This document shows positions 54,801 through 64,000 of a stretch of 64,000 bases of DNA, in pieces; the stretch's first letter is position 1; every line of letters begins with the position of its first letter. The position numbers were made by a program, and so were the translations under genes. The stretch comes from Pohlia nutans. Its lineage: Eukaryota; Streptophyta; Bryopsida; Bryales; Mniaceae. The notes under the pieces were generated by a model, which had not been told where the DNA came from, searched no databases, and saw only the letters and a program-made list of their open reading frames with translations. The stretch spans positions 15,095,811 to 15,159,810 of the forward strand of contig CM040085.1 of assembly GCA_022496805.1 (NCBI GenBank). Direction: 5' to 3'.

Positions 54801-55283
54801 CTGGTATGATTCCGGAAGACTCCCCAACAACGTCATAATCATCCAAAGGTTCGAAACCTTCTCCCCGATTGATGCAAGTTGCTCGGCAAGTTCCTGAACT
54901 TTGTTGATGTGGGCCGCGATGCTATCTCCTTCGCTCATCTTAATGGTGAAAAACTGTTGCAAAATAAATAAAAGACTGGCCGCATTTTTGTGCTCATACA
55001 GAGTCTCTAAAGACTCCCAAGCCTCAGCAGAGCTTTCGGCTTTGCTAACATTAAGAAGTTGTGAATCCTTCATGTGTAAGAAAATACATGACAATGCCCT
55101 CTCATCTAGATCCTCCCATTTCTCGACATCTTCTGGAGTCACTCCAGGTCCAAAAGGTTTTTGCACTCTTCCTGAAACAATTTTCCAGAGGCCCTTGTCT
55201 ATAAGGATGAACTTAATTTTAAGTTTCCAAATGTGCCAATTTTCTCCGTCAAACTTCTCTATCATGCGGTACTCGGTAGCCAT
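51876..55283 (-). CDS. Copia gag-pol polyprotein lacking RT core
   Basis: An open frame of 1135 residues. In order: gag (residues about 1-200, MATEYRMIEKFDGENW), CCHC knuckle CRYCGKKGHYEKEC (about 230), aspartic protease LDSGASQHM (about 291), GAG-pre-integrase with HHCC zinc site (WHQRNGHL ... CEGCVYGK), integrase DDE (LVHSDVNGP, LRSDNGGEY, VAERKNRT), then a short linker. At TWELVPLPKDRKSL the frame jumps to ATPLDANSKLSKD (near 52,625), which in full-length relatives lies some 230-250 residues later. All RT motifs, including the YVDD box, are absent. RNase H follows intact (YCDADYAGD, STTEAEYMA, HVEIHHHFVRE). The joint keeps the frame open. Confidence 0.92.
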   Translation of the reverse strand: MATEYRMIEKFDGENWHIWKLKIKFILIDKGLWKIVSGRVQKPFGPGVTPEDVEKWEDLDERALSCIFLHMKDSQLLNVSKAESSAEAWESLETLYEHKNAASLLFILQQFFTIKMSEGDSIAAHINKVQELAEQLASIGEKVSNLWMIMTLLGSLPESYQTLVVTLGTKEPSALTMEMVTAQLQQEESRHQGSGSSSEAALMVTKKDKSYNYSHGDSKSSHDHKKNAKCRYCGKKGHYEKECRTKERDFKSGKLKKSFQKNQANTVKTEEDDTAFVAALFASVSNDIWYLDSGASQHMTGCRAWFSKYENLSLSRTVILGDDRDLVIKGKGSIPFQFLHGDCMDVQDILHVEGLRKNLISLSKLRDQRYRITFDDVADIFTFTKDDISFSAVRLGTLYLLQGSVQKSPEAHLSLAKHGLEKADLWHQRNGHLCITNLKKLKEDNFVRDFDMGKNSKLEFCEGCVYGKQHRDKFPKDGGTRATRILELVHSDVNGPMKTPTHGGAKYFVLFIDDFTRKTFVYFLTQKSQVLEKFKEFKAFVENETGCQIQTLRSDNGGEYTSKAFNDFCREHGIQRQFSTPYTPQQNGVAERKNRTLVESARCMLQHAGLSNVFWAEAINTAVYVLNRAPTSTVKGKTLQEAWSGKKPTVQHFRVFGCKAYVHVSDEKRTKLDLKSVKCIFLGYYEGSKCYRLFNPEKKTIVKSRDVKFVEVRETKEKEGIVEVSNEPLERIIKVENFVESEDSSSKSENESEEKVGDLVSSTGQRPLSVKQIRSEARKVSQTQELESISPTPPSPRITRSRAREIARAQAESASSASIPITTVIDSVCMAHAFHTSIDEPLTIFEAMGRDDSSKWKEAMELEFQSLIDNKTWELVPLPKDRKSLATPLDANSKLSKDMAPLTSEDINSMASIPYQSAVGSLVYAMIGTRADIAYAVGVVSQYMTNPGPLHWTAVKRIFRYLKGTMDHGLSYGGSPISQVVGYCDADYAGDIDTRKSTTGYTFLLYGGAISWNSKKQPTIALSTTEAEYMAATHAAKEAIWLQRFFRDTGFLQDVPMTIYNDNQSCISLSKNPTFHARTKHVEIHHHFVREKIEEGKIDLVFCGTQDMVADVLTKGLTREKHSRFKEMMGIIKLY

Positions 55284-55917
55284 TTTTCAATGAAGGTACC
55301 AAAAATAGAAAAATTTATGGAAGAAAATAACAGAGAGATAGAAATGAAGTCTAGGTAAAACAAACTCTAAACTATGGGTAACTTTGGATATTTATAGGAA
55401 TTCTAAAATATTTCCAAAATACCAAAAACATTTCGGGCTCTCAAAAAATTTCACCCTAAAACTCCCATTATCTTGGAAGTTAGAGCAATATGAGTGATGG
55501 GATATCAAAGAAATTGAAAAACTCACGCCTTTCTTGATTTCTTCACTCCCTGGAGTTGCTGGAGTTGCAAACTGTCGCGTTCCCGTAGTGTCGTGTTCCC
55601 AATACGCGTTCCCAAGGGGGCTGCCCGACAGTGTTTACTGCCCAACTGCAGCCCGACTGCGACTGCCCGACTGCGATTGAAGCTGCCCAACTGCGACTGC
55701 GACTGCCCGACTACAACAGTAACTTCCCGGAAATTTCTCGCAGGTTCGGCAGGTCTGTTCAGCAGCTCTGGCTGGTCTGTCTAGCTCTCACTGCCTCTTT
55801 TCTTCACAAAAAATCGTTCTCCCTCTAGTTGATCGAAAGATCAAATCTTCTAAACAATCTCACAAGAAATCTACTCAACCCGCGAAGGGCAAACATGTGC
55901 ACCAAGCTTTGATACCA
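55284..55917 (-). other. Copia leader and primer-binding site
   Basis: The minus strand directly after the 5' LTR reads TGGTATCAAAGC (55,906-55,917). This is one base different from the TGGTATCAGAGC complement of initiator tRNA-Met common in plant Copia elements. The rest of the leader has C/G-rich tandem-like text GCCCGACTGCGACT (about 55,645-55,710). No gene. Confidence 0.8.
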
Positions 55918-56286
55918 TGTAGAAAAACAAGAGGTGTTTATGAAGATAGGAGTTTTACTAATGCAAATGAAATTGGAGCTCTCCACCCAACCGTAGAGGT
56001 ATGATCAAGATATGATCAAGAGCCTCACCCCCGAGCTCTTATACAATGGTCTAAGTGACTTAGACCATTCACACCAAGTGTGAACACACGTAGTCAATTA
56101 CCTACAAGACTACGGCTATTACCGCCATAACGGCTATTACCGCCAAAACGGCTATGACGATTATGACGGCTACTACGGCAACTACGGCTACGCCGCCTAC
56201 AAGTTGTTAACTAACAACTTTGTCAAAGTACATAACCAACACATGTTCTAATAGGAATTAATAACACGGTAAATGTACTTCTAACA
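55918..56286 (-). repeat. Copia 5' LTR
   Basis: Same 369 bases as 51,482-51,850. It is the promoter-bearing LTR for the minus-strand transcript. It is followed on its outer side by AAGTA, the target duplication. Confidence 0.95.
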
Positions 56287-56291
56287 AAGTA

Positions 56292-57649
56292 TCCTTGTCT
56301 CTCTCTCTGTAACCGTCTGAAGTAGATGAAACTATTTGCATAGGGTTGTGATTCTTAAAAGATTGTGTCTACAAACGTGGAGTTAGTGGATATTGCTAGT
56401 AGTCAAAAGTGCAAATCAAGAGGAGGTAAACAATCCACACAATTGAAAATGTTCTCATGATTGTTTGATTGTATTTTGCTAAACGTAATATCACCTCATA
56501 CTCGATGGTCAACAATAGTTTGAACATTGTGAATTTTCATTTGGACACAGTTCAATTTCGAAAACATTTTGTTGCTTAGAGGGTCATATGTACATTTTTT
56601 AGGTCTGAATTGAGTTATAGTTCAAGATACTTTTTTCATCATGTTTTCTCAGACTAACCCTTTCATGTTGGACATTTGCAGATATATTTGTATATTTGTA
56701 CTATTCGAGTATTTGTAGAAAGATTTGTATTTTGAAGATCCATAAATTAGATATCTATCAAAGCCGATTTACCAACCTCCCCTATGGTTCAAATATTACA
56801 CAAAAAGATGATCAAATGAAAAGTTTATAGCTCCTCAAAGTCTTAACTCCTTAACGTCCAGATCCACCACCAATTTTAAAGATGTTAATAGTAAAATAGT
56901 AACTTCCAGTAGTACTACCGGCATGTGTAAATTTTTCTTGGTAATTTTCCAAGTTACCTCATAAAGTAGATCTAGAACAACCTTTTTACCGATCTGACAG
57001 TTACTAGTCAGATTGGGTTGTACTTGTATAAAAGCAATAGAGCCAAGCATCTTGGCAAGGCAGTATTTTTCCCAATTGAAGTTTCATTGTGATCTTCTTC
57101 CTTACGTATGATTTGCAAGAACTTTTCTTCTTTCTGTCTTCACTCATCCCTAGTATGATCTCCTCGGTTCTTGTGTTACTGATTTGACAAAGATCCAAGG
57201 TAGAACCTAGTTCAGTTACCGGGCAGGGATCAATAGTTGTAGTATTCCTACTGAGCAGATTTTCCTAAGTCTCTGTTTTCCTTATGCTATTCAATATTCC
57301 TTTCTCTACAGCTCGGTAGTCGATTATCGACCTCTTGTAGAGAAAGGGGAACTACCAGATGTGTTATAAAATGTTTGATGAATCACAAAAATGTAGATAT
57401 ACAAAGAAAAGTTGTAAATCTCAATTTTTAGATCACATCCGTACAGTTGGATTTATCAAAAAATATATATTCATAGTTTTTAATTGATTTTGCAAAGTTA
57501 TTTTTAAAATTTGTTACAAAAGTCCCAAATTAATAATTTCTTATTAAGAAGATTTATAACAAATTTGGAATAATGTGCATTATGAGATGGTATAATTTTC
57601 ATTATTTGATTCTACTTATTTTGGAAAATCACTGTTAGGGTCTCACTTT
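56292..57649. other. Spacer, no gene seen
   Basis: AT-rich DNA into which the Copia element inserted. No supported coding or RNA feature. Confidence 0.4.
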
Positions 57650-57653
57650 TTAA

Positions 57654-58223
57654 CCCCTAAACAACCTCACCTCTCTTTAGATTTGGAGAATTTCAAAGAT
57701 GTCGTATAAAATGTAACTAAGAAGTATATTTTAAACAAGATGTATGAATAAAAGTTGTACATTATGAATTTTTGATTCTATCCATATGGTTAGATCTATG
57801 ATTGTTGTCACTAATATTTTTGTATAAAATTTGAAACTTGAAATTCAAAATTATTTTGTAATTTGATTACGAATAAGATATTGACAATTTGTACATGAAA
57901 TTTTTGTGATTGGTTGAAATGTAATACTAAAAGTGTTGTGATTTTTAGAGATGTTTTGGTTGTTTAATTTTATGAGTTGACTTTTTAAGAGCACTTTTAC
58001 ATTGAAATCTCCCAAATTTGGATGAATTACTACAACATGAAATGAGGCATAAACATTTCATAAATCATCTCCTTTCTAATCAGATTACACATGCATGAAT
58101 CTAACTTCCTATTAAATATATATTAAAAAACCCACACTGCAAAAAGTCAATGACGGATGAGAAATCTGTATTTGATTCTGTAAATCGTTCACTTTCTAGA
58201 TGGTTGGACGTTTAGACTAGGGG
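57654..58223. mobile_element. TTAA-flanked MITE, copy 3 (570 bp, reversed)
   Basis: Starts CCCCTAAACAACC and ends GACTAGGGG. It is preceded by TTAA (57,650-57,653) and followed by TTGA, probably a mutated TTAA (58,224-58,227). The interior is the reverse complement of the MITEs at 28,805 and 33,404. Confidence 0.7.
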
Positions 58224-58513
58224 TTGAACTAAGAATGAAACTTGACATAAACTAATTTTTTCATTTCAAAAAAAAATCACAATATCTTATTTTGAAAGCC
58301 CATACTATACAAATGGTAGTCAACTAGCACAAGAATAAAGGAAAATCTGAATGGATGAAAAATTGTATAGGATGTAGTCAAGAGAAGGTTTACAATCTGT
58401 TCATCGTCCAATATATGGACATTGGCGTGTCAAAGGGTTAAATGTGCAAGAATAGGTTCAACTATTCTATATATACATATATATATTATATATATTATAT
58501 ATGTTATATATAC

Positions 58514-58615
<102 letters not shown>

Positions 58616-58739
58616 TCATGGATAATTTAGAGGATAAATTGTAACGTATGAAACATAGTATAAAACTATTTATTATAAATAAAACAATATTAAAATTAAA
58701 TTCTCTTCAAATTTTTATTCTATTATAGGTATATAAACT

Positions 58740-59720
58740 GTATGGGTTTGTTAGTGTTATGAATGGGACAGAGCCTCACAGCTGCACCGTTCTTGTTCCT
58801 TCTGTTACACTTTTCATTATACTCTAAATATAAGTTACACCATTTTGTAGTCCTCTATAATAATGCCATGAATTTGAACATGTGCAATAATTGATTTTCA
58901 AATAAATACTTTTTTCATAACACCTTAAGTGTAAAATCCGAAAGGAAAAGTGACTATGTAACAATGTATAACACTAAATAGAAATATATCTCATCTACAA
59001 AGCATGTGAACAGTAACTACAAAGAATGTGGGAATTGTTCAAGTGGGAAATGCTCAAGGGAGCTTATATTTATTCATATGAAATGGGAGACTTAGAGTGA
59101 TTTTTATAAATAGGTTTTCAAATCTTTGTATTGTCAGTCACCAAGATCGGAAGCTAACGACATCGATACAACTTCCTAGCTAGGGTAGACAAGGAATATT
59201 CCATTTTTCAAAAATAAAGGTGTAGATTGAAACCCAATGTTCAAGTTTTGGAGTAAGACATTTAGCACTCTTCAAGTTCCTGAATTAGTTCTTCTTTTGT
59301 CATGTTGTCCTTGTATCAAAGGAGTATCAAGCCTCAAAAGGTGAAATGCGGGGTGAAATGACTCATATCTGGTCACAAACAAGTTTCATTCATAATTTGA
59401 ACTTGATTTTAGTAAAGAATCAATAGGGTGCAGCTATATTTTTGGATTGATGATGGTATGACTGTATGATCCAGGCCTTAGATATGGGTAGAGTCCAATG
59501 GGTGAGCAACTCATTTGTATGAGATTAAATGACCTTTCATGCCTACTATGATGTCCCTCAATGTAGAAGCGTCCTAGTTACAATGGTGACTTAAAAAACG
59601 CTTGAATGCTCAAGTTAGGCTTCCTTTCTTACCAAAAGCTTGATCCAATTCCACGCACTCTACAACCTTTTCAGGTATGAACTCTTCATTGCAAAATCAT
59701 TTTTATTTTGCTATCGGATG
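58740..59720 (-). repeat. R block and 3' flank remainder of the GLP5 unit
   Basis: Reverse-oriented. 58,797-58,900 continues the GLP5 3' flank. 59,130-59,210 matches 31,120-31,200 in reverse. 59,455-59,605 matches 30,780-30,940 in reverse. 59,630-59,730 matches 30,150-30,250 in reverse. So the GLP5 unit ran from about 48.2 kb to 59.7 kb and was split by later insertions. Confidence 0.65.
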
Positions 59721-62144
59721 GGCTAAATAAGAAATTTCATACCCATTTAGCCTCCTTGACTCTAAATTCTTTTTGTTCACTATTGTATAGCTCTTGGAGA
59801 AATTGGTATTTTGTGACAAAAATATGTTGTTGGCATAAATGATCAACTCTAAATCTTGATAAGTGTATGACTTTTTGACACATGGATGATATTTAAGTAT
59901 TTGGTAACTCAGAGACTAAATCTGCAAAAAAAGTATTCTAATGTAATCCTCTCGTGGGGAGCTTTTGTAGAGTTCTGGAGCGAGAGGTTGTTGATCTCTT
60001 TCCTGATTTTTATGTATGAGTGTAGTCTTTGTGCTTCAAATGGAGGTCTTGATAGCACAAGAACGTACAATTTTTGATTCAGGGAAAAATGCAATTCCTG
60101 TAGCAAGAAAGGAGAATGTCGGGAATTGTAAGATATGGTGGCAAGATTGGAAATGGTATTTATGTACGAGTGTCCTTGAAGGTGACGATTGCGCGCAACA
60201 ATAAAAAAAATGACACAAACTTAAATAATGAATGCGAACTTTGCGGTTCTTTATAGATTCTTGTCTGATCTCTATATAAGATTATGATTGATGTTTTTAG
60301 TGGTAACTTTGATCATTTTTAATTTTAAATCTTTTTTGTGTACTCATAAGGGAGTCATATCTAGCTTCTTTTTAGTAAATGTGGTGTCCATTTGCATTGT
60401 TGCCAATTCCGGTACCTAGCCAATATTTTTCTTCAACAAGGCTATATTATGTTAAGGTAATAAAAAAAACAACATTAGTGAACACTCTAAAAAAATAAAA
60501 TTAATAAAATGAATTTCTACTACAAGTCTTCTTTTTTACAACCTTTTGTAGTTTTTTTCATTCAAAATATGTAATAATTGAACCTTTGTATTATTCTTTG
60601 TTTTATGTTTTCCAAAAAAGTTGCAACAATCTACAAGAAATGTGGATTTCCAAGCTAATTAGAATGCTCCAAGGATTTTAAACATCATAAGAAAATTGAT
60701 TATAGAGAATCAAAAAAAGTATTAAATATTTCTTGGAGACTTTCCCATAATACGTGAAGAAGCCTATCTATGATCACCTATTCTTCCATATTTGAAAGGT
60801 GTGTATATAACTATTTAAAACGATTAGCTCAAAACTATTCAACAATTTCAATAAAGTGAATGGATTGGTCTCCCTATCATTGGCCTATTTAATTTTCATC
60901 TTTTTATTACACATCTCCCTATGGTTGATGTTCAAGACACACCAAAAGTTTAATTTTACTAAATACATCCTTTAAAGCAAAATATGCATAATGTTGTCAA
61001 CAATGAGCTGGTATAATCTTAGACCATGCCTAACGCACAACTTCAATGTATACAAATTTTAAAATATTGTTAAATGTAATGACTTGTTATCTACATTGTT
61101 TTAAGTAAAATTGAAATTTATGGATCATATATTTTTGTGATGCATTTCTAGTGTTCATGCAAAGTGTATTTGTATATTATTATTATTATTATTATTTTAA
61201 TGTAATTTAAATAATTTTGTATATTTATTTCTTATTTAATTCCAAACTCAATATAAGTGTCATTGTTTACAATTTTATTATACTTAGCTAAGTTCTTGGT
61301 TTGTATTTAAAAAATTGATTATAAATATGTTACTTTAAAATTTCTGTCAAATATTTAAAGCATCAATTTTTTGCAAATATCTGTACAAATTTGAATCAAA
61401 ATTTTCAAAATATATATTGCAAATTGACGAAATAACTATTGGGTATTTAAGGTACATAACATTCTTTAGCAATTGTGCAAATTCATCTTTTTTCACTATA
61501 AAGGGGCAATATAAAAAAACTCAAAAGTTTGACATTTGAAAAGACCATACAAGGTGCTCAATAAGTGGCCAATAGCCCAATACCAAATTTCACTTTTTTA
61601 TAGCTTTACCTCCCACCTAAGATGAATTCGAAATTGTGTACAAAAAGAATTTAGGTTTTTTTTCAAAGTATTGAAGGAGCCCTTGAGGGAGTTCTTCAAG
61701 AACATTATTTAGTTCACAATTATTTGAAAGGGGTTTTAAAATAAAAATCAAAGATAATAAGAAGATTTTATATAATTCTTAAAGCAAAAAAATGAAATTT
61801 TTATCATAATAGCATGGAGTAGTTGAATTGTTTATACATCATAAAACAAGTTTTTAACATTTAATATTAAAAGATTAATCTTAAATAAGAACATAAGATT
61901 CTTTTATAATTTAAAACAATTATGAAACAAAAAGTGAAGTCCAACTTTTGAATAAAAGGTATAATACAAAAACAATCAATAAAGTCAATCATACATTTCT
62001 AGAACTTGACTTTTGAAATGTTACAACAAAATTTATAGGAATTGATATATACACTAAGTAGAATGGTTTGTGATAAATTAATTGATAAATAGATTAAGAA
62101 TATTACAGTATATCATTTCAAATGGGATCAATTTGGCGTTAAAA
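59721..62144. other. AT-rich spacer, no gene seen
   Basis: Very AT-rich, with an (ATT)n run near 61,176-61,196. Short frames at 59,880-60,210 lack protein-like features. The germin cluster ends here and the unrelated gene at 62.1 kb begins. Its promoter and any upstream exon must lie in the last part. Confidence 0.5.
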
Positions 62145-64000
62145 ATGGATATAAACAATTTAAATCTTGATTCTAATTCAAAAGATTTACATCTTCAAGA
62201 ATCAAGTGTTTACAATGAAAATTATACGTCAAAAACCAATACGCCAAAGAATATGCCAAATATAGTATCATATTCACCACTTAGCAATCTTGAAAAAATA
62301 AATTTAAAAAATGCAGAAGAACGGCGAAAAACGTTGATTTTTGCAGCAACAACTACTGACATTCCAAAATATAAGTGGAAAGATGACAATAAGCATGGAG
62401 TTGAGTATGTGGAAGATGTGGAGCCTATAGAAGTAGCAAAAGAAGTAGAAACAGAAGTAGAGGTAGGATTGTTGGATTGCTATAGGTTTTCACCTCTTCC
62501 AAATCCTAATCTTGAAACATATTGTTTGCAAATTAATGACCAAAATAATGACATTAAGGGAAATGCAAATCAATTTCCTGAACTATTGTCAGAAAAAGGA
62601 ACACAAATTGAAGTAGGATTGTTAGATCTTTATAGTCTATCACCTCGTTCAATACCTGAACATGAGAATGATTTTCAATCAAAAAAGGAAGAAAAACAAT
62701 CAAATGATGATATACAAGGATTGACTGGACTTGCTCTTTTAGTAGGTTCTGCTAATGTGAGTTCAAAAAATAGTCCTAAAAATAGTACTAGAAATAGTCC
62801 TAGAAATAGTTCAAAATCCAATAGACCAAGGTTGAATGTAGAAAACTATTTAATCAATCAAACCGAGTTGGTAGTCCCTACATCACAATTAAGGTTAAAT
62901 TTAAAAGAATCTTCAATTTATCAAAGTGAATTGGTGGTTCCTACATCAAGACAAAAGTCAAATATACAAAATTCTTTAATCAATGTGGTCCCTATATCAA
63001 AACCAAGAGATATTGATGAATTTAATAGCATTTCTAAAACAAATAGAAATGATTTACAAATTAGAATTGAACCAAAAAGTGAATCCTCAACAATTTCTTT
63101 TGTCAATATGCAATTCAATAGTAAATTCAATAGTAAAGTACCAACTTATAATGATCTTGTTAATATTTCTTATAAAAATTACTATGTTTTAGAACCTTTG
63201 GATGCTACAACAGTGGAGGCTATAATTAACACTACAACATCATTAGTGAGTAGCAAGCCAGAATCTAAAAAGGAATTGAAATTAAAACACAAGGCAATTG
63301 AAAATCTATCTTGTAAAAATGAAAACAATTTTTCAATGCCTGTTTCACCAAAGACTCCTTGCAAAAGTTTCATACCAAATTTTGACAACAAAAGGCACTG
63401 TCAACTTAGAGATGGTGAAGAAATGCAAGAAAAAGCAAATGATGGAGCTACAATGAATGAAAGTGATGAATTGGCTTTGGATTCTGATGAGAGTGAGTGC
63501 ATATTCATAAATTTTTGGTTTTTTAGAATTGATTAAAAAACTTAATTTTTTGGAAAACACTTATGTCAATAAAAATTGTGACTTAATGATCAACAATTAA
63601 AGCAAGTCTAAAAAGGTTCATTTGCCCCAATACTAAAAAATGCCATAGAACATTAAGAGTATATAGAATGTTTCAATACTATTACAAATTAGAAACAAAT
63701 TACAATCTTAATTTTGATTATAAATATGCTATAATCCAAAGTTGTTTTTACACGCAGGAGATTGTAAAAAATGGTTTCGTGAGAGGTTATGGTGTTTTTT
63801 ATTTGAAAACCTTAGTAGAGCTACTGATGAGCTATATTTTCTCTGTGATCTCCAAGGAGCATCAGAAAAGGCAAATGAAGCAATTTTATTTTTAGAAGAA
63901 GCATGCCAAGATTTTAAAGAATTAAAATCAAGTATTGGTGCTTCACTAATTGATATTAACAAAAATGGTACTTGTCCTAATGCAATGAAATTAGAGGTAG
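62145..64000 (+). CDS. SCAPER-like gene, 5' part (runs off the window)
   Basis: Exon 1 is taken from ATG 62,145 (MDINNLNLD) to 63,492. A GT-AG intron (63,493-63,757, donor GTGAGT, acceptor CACGCAG) follows, then exon 2 from 63,758 to at least the window edge. The joint gives DERDCKKWFRERLWCFLFEN and continues with LSRATDELYFLCD and EEACQDFKELK. That pattern resembles the N-terminal domain of S-phase cyclin A-associated protein in the ER (SCAPER) and its plant relatives, recognised from memory only. Exon 1 is low-complexity (Asn, Ser, Lys, Glu) with two internal repeats: EVGLLDCYRFSP / EVGLLDLYSLSP, and three rounds around ELVVPTS. Codons are very AT-rich, unlike the germin genes. The frame is open 21 codons upstream without an ATG, so an earlier exon is possible. 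GAGGTAG at the very edge may be the next donor. Confidence 0.6.

Larger units (their letters stand above)
51482..56286 (-). mobile_element. Copia LTR retrotransposon, RT-deleted, 4.8 kb
   Basis: Two 369-bp LTRs (51,482-51,850 and 55,918-56,286), beginning TG and ending CA, look identical. They are flanked by a 5-bp duplication AAGTA (51,477-51,481; 56,287-56,291). On the minus strand the order is LTR, primer-binding site directly after it, leader, one gag-pol frame, purine tract, LTR. Protease and integrase precede the RT/RNase H region, the Copia order. Identical LTRs point to very recent insertion, yet the reverse transcriptase core is missing from the frame, so it must have been mobilised in trans. 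Confidence 0.95.

Noticed and set aside
59886..60218. Small genes in both strands near 60 kb
   Set aside because: Frames of about 60 codons in AT-rich DNA without signals, homology or conserved copies.

Overview
The window is nuclear DNA of a land plant. The signs are five tandem germin-like protein genes, plant telomere-type TTTAGGG/CCCTAAA boxes, a Mutator-superfamily (MULE) transposon, a Copia LTR retrotransposon whose primer-binding site fits plant initiator tRNA-Met, and GT-AG introns. I cannot name the species. GC-rich intronless germin genes in AT-rich, repeat-choked DNA would suit a non-flowering plant, but that is a weak inference.

The backbone is a repeated unit: an R block of decayed non-coding DNA and gene fragments, a roughly 700-base germin 3' flank, a 218-codon germin-like gene, and a promoter of about 500 bases. 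Genes GLP1 (14.1 kb), GLP2 (32.1 kb) and GLP3 (37.2 kb) lie on the minus strand. GLP4 (41.0 kb) and GLP5 (48.7 kb) lie on the plus strand, so the cluster is inverted around 38-41 kb. All five proteins are nearly identical and keep the metal ligands. The DNA between them is mostly nested transposons, and comparing the unit copies shows many insertions base by base.

Major insertions: (1) 1031-10597, a 9.6 kb MULE with long inverted repeats and a 9-bp target duplication. It sits inside the end of a small MITE and carries a spliced transposase gene convergent with a decayed accessory gene ending in an Ulp1-like protease domain. (2) 15248-27195, a 12 kb LINE with a 12-bp target duplication, inserted about 490 bp upstream of GLP1. 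ORF1 is intact. The very long ORF2 (endonuclease, reverse transcriptase, RNase H, zinc knuckle) has two nonsense codons and a 2A-like motif. (3) 51482-56286, a Copia element with same-length, apparently identical LTRs and an open gag-pol frame that has lost its reverse transcriptase core. Smaller elements include at least five MITEs flanked by TTAA, foldback MITEs starting CACAGGG or CACA, two Harbinger-like MITEs at one and the same TGA site in two unit copies, and a SINE-like insert.

The right end (about 62.1 kb to the edge) holds the start of an unrelated AT-rich, intron-containing gene. Its second exon resembles the N-terminal domain of SCAPER-type proteins.

The most interesting signal is in the MULE. 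The hexamer GTCTCG/CGAGAC occurs about 70 times in 9.6 kb (about 5 expected by chance), in coding, intronic, terminal and intergenic DNA and in all three codon phases. It is rare outside. This resembles the dispersed target motifs of VANC anti-silencing proteins in Arabidopsis VANDAL MULEs, and suggests an independently evolved sequence-specific self-recognition system.
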